NCBI GenBank assembly: GCA_900769475.1
Contig: CAAGGQ010000153.1
Location: forward strand, 1 to 5,825
DNA: 5,825 nt
Direction of reading: 5' to 3'
DNA from: Clostridia bacterium
Lineage (GTDB): Bacteria > Bacillota > Clostridia > Oscillospirales > CAG-272
Made by a program: the position numbers and the translations under genes. This document shows, piece after piece, positions 1-5,655 of the stretch. The notes under the pieces are model-generated. The model was not told the DNA's origin. It ran no database searches and saw only the letters and a list, made by a program, of their open reading frames with translations. How positions within the stretch are numbered: the first letter of the stretch is position 1; the number at the start of each line of letters is the position of its first letter.

Positions 1-1213
1 CCAATCGCTCCTTGGTGCCGGTAAAAAGCTCGGCAATGGGCTGTCCCTTCGCAACGTAATCCCCGGTCTTGGCCAACAGACGAATGCCTGCCGTCATGTC
101 GATCACGTCCTCCTTGGTATTGCGTCCCGCGCCCAACAGCAGCGCAGATACGCCGTAGCCCTCGGCATCCACCCGGGCGATATAGCCATCTGCGGGAGCG
201 CACACGGTTTGTGACGCAGTGGCCTTGGGGAACCGCTCGGGATGGTAGATCCATCCGTCGTCCCCCCCCTGCGCCTTGACCATGCGGGCAAAGGTCTCCA
301 GAGCACGGCCGTTGGCAATCGTTTCCCTTGCCATCGCCTCGCACTCCTCCAGGCTTCCCTTCTCGGCCAGGAACAGGATGTTGGCCGCCAGGGCGATGCA
401 AACCGTTTTGAGATCCTCGGGGCCTCCGCCCTGCAGAACCTCAATGGCCTCCACCACCTCCAGGGAATTGCCAATGGCGTTGCCCAGGGGAATGTCCATA
501 TCGGTGATGAGTGCCGTGATCCGCTTTCCTGCCCGCTTGCCGATGTCCACCATCAGCTGTGCCAGGGCGCGGCTCTCCTCGGGAGTCTTCATAAAGGCGC
601 CGCTTCCCGTTTTCACGTCCAGGACGATGCAATCGTCGTCGGCGGCCAGCTTCTTTCCCATGATGCTGGAAGCGATCAGAGGCATGCTGTCCACCGTGGC
701 GGTCACGTCCCGCAGGGCGTACAGCATCTTATCGGCGGGCGCCAGGTCGGTGCTCTGTCCCACAATGGCGCAACCCACCTCGTTGACGATGCTCTCGAAC
801 GTGGGAATGGGCAGCTGTGTTTGGAAGCCCGCAATGGCCTCCAGCTTATCCACGGTGCCTCCCGTGTGACCCAAGCCCCGTCCGCTCATCTTGGCGGCCT
901 TGATACCAAGGCTTGCCACGATGGGAATGACCACCAGACTGGTCTTATCTCCCACGCCTCCTGTGGAGTGCTTATCGGCACGAATGCCCTGAATCCCATC
1001 GAAGTGCAGGGTCTCTCCCGAATCCCGAATGGCCAGGGTAAGATCGGTGGTTTCCTCCACGGTCATGCCGCGAAAATAGATGGCCATGCAGAGGGCGGCG
1101 GCCTGGTAATCGGGGATCTCTCCCGCCACGTAGCCGGCCACGAACCATTGGATCTCGGCGCGGGACAGAGCCTTGCCGTCCCGCTTTTTTTGAATGATGT
1201 CATACATGCGCAT
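1..1213 (-). CDS. pdp: Pyrimidine-nucleoside phosphorylase, 3' end cut by window edge
   Basis: Cytosolic enzyme (EC 2.4.2.2) that splits uridine, deoxyuridine and thymidine with phosphate into the base and (deoxy)ribose-1-phosphate. About 404 codons are open in one frame and end at the left edge; the family is about 433 aa, so roughly 30 C-terminal residues are missing. The N-terminal helical domain starts MRMYDIIQKKRDGK, very like Bacillus Pdp. The phosphate loop KHSTGGVGD is at residues 81-89, SGRGLGHTGGT at 110-120, and Arg168, Ser183 and Lys187 fall at the base-binding positions known from the Geobacillus enzyme. The C-terminal domain contains LLLGAGRNTKEDVIDM. I chose the ATG at 1213 because Bacillus Pdp also begins MRM and AAGGAAG (1224-1230) lies 10 bp upstream; the ATG at 1207 is the alternative. 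The gene follows cdd by 19 bp, so Cdd product can feed straight into it. An 8-G run (262-269 on the plus strand as C) sits near residue 316. Family assignment is very secure. Confidence 0.96.
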   Translation of the reverse strand, partial: MRMYDIIQKKRDGKALSRAEIQWFVAGYVAGEIPDYQAAALCMAIYFRGMTVEETTDLTLAIRDSGETLHFDGIQGIRADKHSTGGVGDKTSLVVIPIVASLGIKAAKMSGRGLGHTGGTVDKLEAIAGFQTQLPIPTFESIVNEVGCAIVGQSTDLAPADKMLYALRDVTATVDSMPLIASSIMGKKLAADDDCIVLDVKTGSGAFMKTPEESRALAQLMVDIGKRAGKRITALITDMDIPLGNAIGNSLEVVEAIEVLQGGGPEDLKTVCIALAANILFLAEKGSLEECEAMARETIANGRALETFARMVKAQGGDDGWIYHPERFPKATASQTVCAPADGYIARVDAEGYGVSALLLGAGRNTKEDVIDMTAGIRLLAKTGDYVAKGQPIAELFTGTKERL

Positions 1214-1232
1214 AGGCGAATTCTTCCTTTCG

Positions 1233-1637
1233 TTATGCCAGGTCGCTCTTGCCAAAGGACAAGGGCAACAGATCCTTAAGGGCATGCACCTCGATGGCGT
1301 TGGGAGTGCCCAGGATCACCCGGAACTCCCCGCCGCAAAACTCGGCCATGACCTGACGGCAAACGCCGCAGGGTGCGCAGAGGGTATTGGGCTCCTCCCC
1401 GCCCCCGCCGGTGATGGCAATGGCGGCAAAGCTCCGTTCCCCCTCGCTCACCGCCTTAAAAAAGGCGGTACGCTCAGCGCAGTTGGTGGGGCCGTAGGCG
1501 GCATTTTCAATGTTGCATCCGGTATAGACCTTCCCCTCGACGGTCAGGAGCGCCGCTCCCACCCGAAAACCCGAATAGGGGGCGTAGGCCTGCTTTCTCG
1601 CCTGGGCGGCAAGGGTCATCAGCTCCAGATCGGTCAT
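1233..1637 (-). CDS. cdd: Cytidine deaminase
   Basis: Cytosolic zinc enzyme (EC 3.5.4.5) that hydrolyses cytidine and deoxycytidine to uridine and deoxyuridine plus ammonia, making them usable by the Pdp encoded just downstream. The protein is 134 aa, typical of the small tetrameric Bacillus-type class. YAPYSGFRVGAAL (18-30) is the usual N-terminal motif and NIENAAYGPTNCAERTA (42-58) carries zinc ligand Cys53 and catalytic Glu55. APCGVCRQ (88-95) supplies zinc ligands Cys90 and Cys93. No key residue is missing. Its ATG overlaps the TGA of deoB as ATGA (1634-1637), and its Shine-Dalgarno site lies inside deoB, which suggests translational coupling. The stop is TAA at 1233-1235, 19 bp before pdp. 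Identification is very secure. Confidence 0.97.
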   Translation of the reverse strand: MTDLELMTLAAQARKQAYAPYSGFRVGAALLTVEGKVYTGCNIENAAYGPTNCAERTAFFKAVSEGERSFAAIAITGGGGEEPNTLCAPCGVCRQVMAEFCGGEFRVILGTPNAIEVHALKDLLPLSFGKSDLA

Positions 1638-2800
1638 CCGTTCCGCACCTCCCGCAAAAAGCTCTTTCCGGCCGTATCGCCGGGCTCCACGCCAAAGTAA
1701 TCCAGTACCGTGGCCGAAATATCGGCAAAGCTGGCACGCGTACCCAGATCCACGCCGCCGCGAATCCCCTTGCCCCAGATGAGCATGGGCGTATATTCCC
1801 GAGAGTGATCCGTGGAGGGAGTGGAGGGATCACAGCCGTGGTCGGCGGTGATGATCAGAAGATCCTCCTCCCCCAGCGTGGGAAGAAAGTCCTTCAGCCA
1901 GGCATCAAAGACCGACATGGCCCGCGCGTAGCCGGCAATATCGTTGCGGTGGCCATAAACCATGTCAAAGTCCACCAGATTGGTAAAGCAAAGGCCCTCA
2001 AACTCCCGGGCGGCAATGGCGGCGGTCTGGTTCATTCCGTCCTCATTGGACACCGTGGGATGACTCTCCGAAAATCCCCGGCCTGCAAAAATATCAAAGA
2101 TCTTACCCACCGAAATGGTGGCAAGTCCCTTCTCCAAGAGCAGATCCGGGAGGGTCTTTTGGGGCGGTGTGAGGGAATAATCATGGCGGCGAGGAGTACG
2201 CACAAAGGGGTGCTTCCCCGCAAAGGGACGGGCAATGACGCGTCCCACGCCGTGCTCCCCTTGGAGCATCTGCCGCGCGATCTCGCAGTAGTGGTACAGC
2301 TCCTTTACGGGTACCACATCCTCGTGAGCAGCGATCTGAAAGACGCTGTCCGCCGAGGTATATACAATCAGCTTTCCGGTCTTGATATGCTCCTCACCGT
2401 AATCACGGATCACGTCGGTGCCCGAATAGGGACGGTTACAAAGCACACCCCGGCCGGTCTTATCTTCAAATTCCGCAATCACCTCCCGAGGAAAGCCTTC
2501 GGGATAGGTAGGCAGGGGCTGGGGCGAGATCAGCCCCGCAATCTCCCAATGCCCAATGGTGGTATCCTTGCCCATGGAAGCCTCTCGCATGCGAGCGAAA
2601 GATGCCGTGGGTGTGGAAACGCCGCCGCCAACGCCCTCAATATTCATCAGGCCCAGTGCCGTAAGGGTAGGACAGGAAAAGGCCTCGTGAGCGCGAATCG
2701 CTCCCAGGGTGTTGCTTCCCTCGTCCTGCCAGCGATGGGCGTCGGGCATTTCCCCGATCCCCATGCTATCCAGCACGGTTAAAAAAACACGTTTTGCCAT
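1634..2800 (-). CDS. deoB: Phosphopentomutase
   Basis: Cytosolic manganese enzyme of the alkaline-phosphatase superfamily (EC 5.4.2.7). It converts (deoxy)ribose-1-phosphate from the phosphorylases into (deoxy)ribose-5-phosphate. At 388 aa it has the usual length. VFLTVLDSMGIGEMPDA gives metal ligand Asp11. KDTTIGHWE (78-86) contains Thr80, which I align with the phosphorylated Thr85 of the Bacillus cereus enzyme. NLVDFDMVYGHRND (274-287) gives Asp279 and His284, ITADHGCDP gives Asp320 and His321, and TDHSREYTP gives His332. From recalled literature, these C-terminal ligands all lie exactly seven residues before their B. cereus equivalents, so the catalytic core is intact. The cap domain (about 95-215) contains the conserved YTSADSVFQIAAHE. 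AAAGGA (2807-2812) lies 6 bp before the ATG. The gene sits 22 bp after deoD and overlaps cdd by 4 bp. A T7 run occurs at codons 5-7. Confidence 0.97.
   Translation of the reverse strand: MAKRVFLTVLDSMGIGEMPDAHRWQDEGSNTLGAIRAHEAFSCPTLTALGLMNIEGVGGGVSTPTASFARMREASMGKDTTIGHWEIAGLISPQPLPTYPEGFPREVIAEFEDKTGRGVLCNRPYSGTDVIRDYGEEHIKTGKLIVYTSADSVFQIAAHEDVVPVKELYHYCEIARQMLQGEHGVGRVIARPFAGKHPFVRTPRRHDYSLTPPQKTLPDLLLEKGLATISVGKIFDIFAGRGFSESHPTVSNEDGMNQTAAIAAREFEGLCFTNLVDFDMVYGHRNDIAGYARAMSVFDAWLKDFLPTLGEEDLLIITADHGCDPSTPSTDHSREYTPMLIWGKGIRGGVDLGTRASFADISATVLDYFGVEPGDTAGKSFLREVRNG
1647..1654 (-). promoter_or_regulatory. Ribosome binding site of cdd inside deoB
   Basis: GGGAGGTG lies 9 bp before the cdd ATG and is wholly inside the last codons of deoB (the Glu-Val of the C-terminal REVRNG). 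Together with the ATGA overlap this fixes the cdd start and points to coupled translation of phosphopentomutase and cytidine deaminase. Confidence 0.8.
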
Positions 2801-2822
2801 AGTGGTTCCTTTCTTGAAGAGA

Positions 2823-3524
2823 TCAGGCCAGCTGAAGCGCGATCTCCATCATCTGTGTAAAGGAGGTTTGACGCTCCTCGGCCGTGGTATTCTCCTCGGG
2901 ATAAACAAAGGAATCGCTGACCGTACAAATGCACAGCGCCTTTTTGCCGGCCCGCGCCGCATTGCAATAGAGGGCGGCGGATTCCATCTCCACGCCAAGA
3001 ACCCCCATCTTTGCCCATTGCATGCCCGAGTTGGCATCGTCGTAGAACATATCCGAGGAAAGGATGTTACCCACGCGGTAGTTCACTCCTGCCGCGTCAC
3101 ACAGAGCGGCAGCCCGCTTGACCAGATCGAAATCGGCAATGGGACAGAAGGTGCCGGGCAGATTGTATTGAGAAGCGTAATTGCCGTTGGTGCAGGCACC
3201 CATGGCAATGATGATGTCCCGGGCGTGAAGATCGGGGGAGAAGGAGCCGCAGGAGCCCACCCGAATGATGTTCTCCACATCATAGAAATGGTAGAGCTCG
3301 TAGGAATAAATACCGATGGAGGGCTGTCCCATGCCCGAGGCCATCACCGATACCCGCTTGCCCTTGTAGGTGCCCGTGTATCCGTGTACACCACGGACGT
3401 CGTTGACGAGAACGGCATTCTCCAGGTAGGTTTTTGCAATAAATTCCGAACGCAAAGGATCTCCGGGCATCAAAACCGTTTTGGCAAAATCGCCAAGCTT
3501 TGCAGAAATGTGAGGTGTTGACAT
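2823..3524 (-). CDS. deoD: Purine-nucleoside phosphorylase, DeoD type
   Basis: Cytosolic, normally hexameric enzyme (EC 2.4.2.1) that phosphorolyses purine ribo- and deoxyribonucleosides to free base and pentose-1-phosphate. The protein is 233 aa against about 239 in E. coli and is collinear with it. It opens with STPHISAKLGDFA; His5 matches the His donated to the neighbouring subunit's site. Phosphate-binding elements are MPGDPLR (19-25, Gly21 and Arg25), NDVRG with Arg44, and IIRVGSCG (86-93, Arg88 and Ser91). VEMES (178-182) is the ribose-binding motif. TVSDSFVYPEENTTAEERQ (201-219) contains general acid Asp204 and Arg218. AAAGGAAAA with its AGGA 8 bp before the ATG supports this start. 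It lies 25 bp after the preceding phosphorylase gene and 22 bp before deoB. All expected catalytic residues are present, unlike in the neighbouring phosphorylase. Confidence 0.97.
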   Translation of the reverse strand: MSTPHISAKLGDFAKTVLMPGDPLRSEFIAKTYLENAVLVNDVRGVHGYTGTYKGKRVSVMASGMGQPSIGIYSYELYHFYDVENIIRVGSCGSFSPDLHARDIIIAMGACTNGNYASQYNLPGTFCPIADFDLVKRAAALCDAAGVNYRVGNILSSDMFYDDANSGMQWAKMGVLGVEMESAALYCNAARAGKKALCICTVSDSFVYPEENTTAEERQTSFTQMMEIALQLA

Positions 3525-3549
3525 AATCGTTTTCCTTTCTATATTTCAA

Positions 3550-4323
3550 TCAATCGTTCAATTTCAATACCGCGTCCAGGCAAAGACGAAGGGCAATTTC
3601 GAAGGAATCCTTTCCCCAACCCCGCTCGTCGTAGGCATCCACGTTGGCCAAACTATCGGCGGTAAAGAGTAGCTGTCCCCATTGTACCCCGCGGCGTTCT
3701 GCCACGGCGGCCAGGGCCGAGCATTCCATATCCACCACGGTACAACCCTCGGCGCGGCGATAGGCCACCTTCTCCTTGGTTTCCCGATAGAAGCCGTCGG
3801 TGGTCCAGGTGGTTACCTCCTGCCAGGAGATCTTCTGCTCCTCCAGGGTGGCGCGAACCGCGCCCCGTGCCGCGGCATCCACCTCCACAAAGCGGGCGGG
3901 CGGCAGATAATGATAGGAGGTTCCCTCATCCCGCAGGGCGCGGGCGGGAATCAAAAAGGTGTTCTCAGGAATTGGCTCCAGGGCACCGCAACAGCCGCCG
4001 CTGATAATCTTTTTGGCGCCGTAGGCAATGAGCCAATCCAAAAACTGCGCCGCCGCAGGTGCCCCCAGGGGCGCCTGGCAGAGGCAGAGCTCCTCCCCTT
4101 TGTGGGTGAGAACATATACGGGATAATCCTTGGTGATGGTCTTGAAATACCCCACGATTCGTGCCCCGTGGGACGTGGCGTAGGCATCCACATGATCCTG
4201 CAGGAAGGCGAATACCGCCCGTGACGGCAGGGAGAGCTCCAGCCCCTCGTGGTTGGGATCGATCACCGCCGTGGGAGCATCATCATACTCCAGAAGCGGG
4301 ATCGCATGCTTGATCATGCTCAT
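3550..4323 (-). CDS. Divergent family-1 nucleoside phosphorylase (Udp/PNP fold), substrate unknown
   Basis: A 257-aa cytosolic protein that I place in the PNP/UDP (phosphorylase family 1) superfamily. Superfamily signs are the glycine turn IISGGCCGAL (106-115), TTWTTDGFYRET (171-182), the ribose-binding VDMECSALAAVAERRG (197-212) and TADSLA (221-226), whose Asp223 is positioned like the catalytic Asp204 of DeoD. It departs from DeoD and uridine phosphorylase at the phosphate site. No PGDPxR motif exists near the N terminus, where DPNHEGLELSLPSRAV (22-37) is found instead. The IIRVGSCG motif becomes IISGGCCG, replacing the phosphate-binding Arg with Ser108 and the Ser with Cys111. It may be a phosphorylase with a rearranged phosphate site, perhaps for uridine or a modified nucleoside, or a nucleosidase. 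The gene lies between deoC (10 bp) and deoD (25 bp), so a role in nucleoside breakdown is likely. The fold is secure; the substrate is not. Confidence 0.85.
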   Translation of the reverse strand: MSMIKHAIPLLEYDDAPTAVIDPNHEGLELSLPSRAVFAFLQDHVDAYATSHGARIVGYFKTITKDYPVYVLTHKGEELCLCQAPLGAPAAAQFLDWLIAYGAKKIISGGCCGALEPIPENTFLIPARALRDEGTSYHYLPPARFVEVDAAARGAVRATLEEQKISWQEVTTWTTDGFYRETKEKVAYRRAEGCTVVDMECSALAAVAERRGVQWGQLLFTADSLANVDAYDERGWGKDSFEIALRLCLDAVLKLND

Positions 4324-4327
4324 GGCG

Positions 4328-4334
4328 TCCTCCT
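4328..4334 (-). promoter_or_regulatory. Ribosome binding site of the second operon gene, with an ambiguous start
   Basis: AGGAGGA begins at the last base of the deoC stop codon. It lies only 4 bp before the ATG at 4323 and 10 bp before a second in-frame ATG at 4317. The coding region is given from 4323, but translation from 4317 (starting Met-Ile-Lys-His) is equally plausible and would shorten the protein by two residues. Confidence 0.7.
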
Positions 4335-5002
4335 CAGTAGGAGCCGTCGGCCTTCAGCCCCTTCACGGCCTTGACCACGCGGCTGGTTCCTAAACGGTCG
4401 GCCCCCAGGTCGATGAAATCCTGGGCATCCTGCAAATCGGCAATACCGCCGGCCGCCTTGACCTTGATCTCCTTGCCCACGTTGGCGCGCATGAGAGCTA
4501 CGTCCTCACGGGTGGCTCCTCCGGTGGAAAAACCGGTGGAGGTCTTGATATAATCTGCCCCTGCCTCGGTAACGATGCGGCACATACGCAGTTTCTCGTC
4601 CTCGGTGAGAAGACAGGTTTCGATGATGACCTTCAGGATCTTCTCTCCGCAGATCTCTTTGAGTGCCTTGATTTCGGCCAGCACGGCGGCATCGTTGCCG
4701 TCCTTCAGATCGCCAAGGTTGATGACCATATCAATCTCATCGGCACCGTTCATCAGAGCATCGGCGGTTTCGGCGCACTTTACTGCGGTGGTGTTGTAGC
4801 CATTGGGGAATCCAATGACCGTACAGACAGCCAAACGGTCGCCCACGTACTCCTTGGCACGCTTGACAAAGGAGGGGGGAATGCAGACCGAAGCGGTTTG
4901 ATATTTCATTCCGTCGTCACAAATGGCACGGATCTGCTCCCAGGTGGAGGTCTGCGCCAGCAGGGTGTGGTCACAACGGGAAAGAATGTTTTGCAGATTC
5001 AT
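4334..5002 (-). CDS. deoC: Deoxyribose-phosphate aldolase
   Basis: Cytosolic class I (Schiff-base) aldolase (EC 4.1.2.4) that cleaves 2-deoxyribose-5-phosphate to acetaldehyde and glyceraldehyde-3-phosphate, the exit step of deoxynucleoside catabolism. At 222 aa it matches the short Bacillus/Clostridium form; E. coli DeoC is about 259 aa. The TIM-barrel landmarks are CDHTLL (10-15), TVIGFPNGYNTTAVK (61-75) and ADEIDMVIN (87-95) with Asp91, the equivalent of E. coli Asp102. YIKTSTGF (151-158) carries Schiff-base Lys153 and VKAAGGI (181-187) carries Lys182, the second catalytic lysine. GTSR (205-208) is the phosphate-binding end. GAGGT (5010-5014) lies 7 bp before the ATG. It is the first gene of the operon, directly behind a near-consensus promoter. 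Its TGA is followed 10 bp later by the next ATG. All catalytic residues are present. Confidence 0.97.
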   Translation of the reverse strand: MNLQNILSRCDHTLLAQTSTWEQIRAICDDGMKYQTASVCIPPSFVKRAKEYVGDRLAVCTVIGFPNGYNTTAVKCAETADALMNGADEIDMVINLGDLKDGNDAAVLAEIKALKEICGEKILKVIIETCLLTEDEKLRMCRIVTEAGADYIKTSTGFSTGGATREDVALMRANVGKEIKVKAAGGIADLQDAQDFIDLGADRLGTSRVVKAVKGLKADGSY

Positions 5003-5026
5003 AGTAGTTACCTCGTTTCTGAATTC

Positions 5027-5036
5027 GATAATTATC
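5027..5036. repeat. Perfect 10-bp palindrome at the deo transcription start, candidate operator
   Basis: GATAATTATC is a perfect palindrome. It occupies roughly +1 to +10 of the predicted deo transcript (predicted start near 5037), where a bound repressor would block initiation. It is flanked by AATTCG (5022-5027) and CGAATT (5051-5056), a 6-bp inverted pair around the -10 box. No regulator gene is visible in the window, so the operator role is inference. An AT-rich palindrome of this length can also arise by chance. Confidence 0.35.
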
Positions 5037-5043
5037 CATTCTT

Positions 5044-5072
5044 ATTATAACGAATTTTTGGGGGCTTGTCAA
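5044..5072 (-). promoter_or_regulatory. Sigma-A/sigma-70 promoter of the deo operon
   Basis: Read on the minus strand, TTGACA (5067-5072) is followed after exactly 17 bp by TATAAT (5044-5049), a full match to the vegetative consensus. The predicted start is near 5037, giving an untranslated leader of about 35 nt before deoC. That is too short for a riboswitch, so control is more likely by a protein acting on initiation. The spacer contains a C5-A5 tract. Confidence 0.9.
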
Positions 5073-5107
5073 GGGGGAGAATCGAGGAAGCTCTTGACAA
5101 AGCCCCC
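5060..5107. repeat. Imperfect inverted repeat spanning both divergent -35 elements
   Basis: GGGGGCTTGTCAAG (5060-5073) is mirrored by CTTGACAAAGCCCCC (5093-5107), with one extra A in the right arm and 19 bp between the arms. Each arm contains a -35 hexamer plus the start of that promoter's C-rich spacer. The symmetry extends six bases beyond the shared TTGACA and adjoining AA into GCCCCC, which promoter consensus alone does not require. It could be a binding site for a shared regulator. Confidence 0.6.
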
Positions 5108-5122
5108 CCAATATGCTAAAAT
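5094..5122 (+). promoter_or_regulatory. Sigma-A promoter with extended -10 for the membrane-protein gene
   Basis: TTGACA (5094-5099), a 17-bp spacer and TAAAAT (5117-5122), preceded by TGC (5114-5116) as an extended -10. The predicted start is near 5129, leaving a leader of about 24 nt. The spacer holds a run of seven C. The promoter diverges from the deo promoter, with 21 bp between the two -35 hexamers. Confidence 0.85.
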
Positions 5123-5152
5123 GAATCCACAAAAAACAAGGAGGGCTTCGTT

Positions 5153-5581
5153 ATGGAGATCATCGCAGAAAAGAAGGGGAGCATTGGCGGCCTGTATTTG
5201 CTCTGCGCCCTGTTTGCCGCCCTGATGCTTTGGGGCAGTACCGAGAAGACCAGGCTCTCCACCGGCATGGCCATTGCGGGAACATTGGTGCTCCTGCTTT
5301 GCATTGGCGTTCTGATCGATTTCTTTCGGTATCCCTCGGTGCTGATCACCCGGGACGCCACAGGTCTCCTGCACCTACCTAAGAATGCAACGGTATCCCC
5401 CTCGGAGATCAGCGATGTTTCCTACCGACGCGCCTCGGCTAAGGGCTTTCAGTATAGCTGGGGAACGGTAACTGTCACCACCTACGCCGAGACCTATAAG
5501 CTCCGCTACGTGGGGGATTGCGAGAAGGTGGCCAAGGAGCTGCTCCGCATGACGTACGAGGCTTCCCCGGGGAAAGAATAA
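5153..5581 (+). CDS. Small membrane protein with two helices and a PH-like C-terminal domain, function unknown
   Basis: A 142-aa protein that I do not recognise as a named gene. It has a short charged N terminus (MEIIAEKKGS), a hydrophobic helix at about 11-28 (IGGLYLLCALFAALMLWG), a short loop, and a second helix at about 38-57 ending before DFFRYPS. The rest, about 61-131, is soluble and beta-rich and ends in a helix (CEKVAKELLRM). The pattern VLITRDATGLLHLP, then SEISDVSY, then WGTVTVTT and KLRYV resembles the strand order of bacterial PH-like domains in small membrane proteins; this is pattern recognition only. The positive-inside rule (EKK before helix 1, FR after helix 2) suggests both ends are cytosolic. 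AAGGAGG (5138-5144) lies 8 bp before the ATG. It is a single-gene transcript with its own strong promoter and terminator, so a link to nucleoside salvage is not required. Confidence 0.85.
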   Translation: MEIIAEKKGSIGGLYLLCALFAALMLWGSTEKTRLSTGMAIAGTLVLLLCIGVLIDFFRYPSVLITRDATGLLHLPKNATVSPSEISDVSYRRASAKGFQYSWGTVTVTTYAETYKLRYVGDCEKVAKELLRMTYEASPGKE

Positions 5582-5592
5582 ACGAACAAGCA

Positions 5593-5634
5593 AAAAAGAC
5601 CGATCCGCCGCACTGCGCCAGGATCGGTCTTTTT
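5593..5634. terminator. Bidirectional rho-independent terminator
   Basis: A perfect 14-bp stem pairs 5593-5606 (AAAAAGACCGATCC) with 5621-5634 (GGATCGGTCTTTTT) around a 14-nt loop. The T tract follows the GC-rich part on the plus strand and the A tract gives T6 on the minus strand. It can therefore end both the 5153-5581 gene, 11 bp after its TAA, and the convergent gene whose stop is at 5656. Confidence 0.93.
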
Positions 5635-5655
5635 GTGTTCCTATTTTTTCTGCAT

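Noticed and set aside
262..269. C8 run (G8 on the coding strand) inside pdp as possible phase variation or frameshift
   Set aside because: The pdp frame continues with family-consistent sequence on both sides (AQGGDDGW), so the gene is intact here. The run is explained by Gly-Gly codons in a GC-rich gene.
242..1279. 345-aa plus-strand open frame opposite pdp, overlapping the end of cdd
   Set aside because: It lies antisense to a pdp frame whose motifs match the family throughout. Long antisense frames are expected opposite GC-rich genes, and its His/Gly/Gln-rich translation resembles no protein family.
1805..2782. 325-aa plus-strand open frame opposite deoB
   Set aside because: It is the antisense shadow of deoB, whose catalytic residues are all intact. 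Its translation has no recognisable domain and I see no promoter for it.
3682..4224. 180-aa plus-strand open frame opposite the divergent phosphorylase
   Set aside because: It is Gly/His-rich antisense of a supported gene with no independent signal.
5003..5043. Possible purine or other riboswitch before deoC
   Set aside because: The predicted leader is only about 35 nt and contains no extended stem, too short for a known purine riboswitch aptamer.
5003..5152. Catabolite-repression (CcpA cre) site in the divergent intergenic region
   Set aside because: I looked for a TGWAANCGNTNWCA-like match because deo operons can be catabolite repressed, and saw no convincing one.
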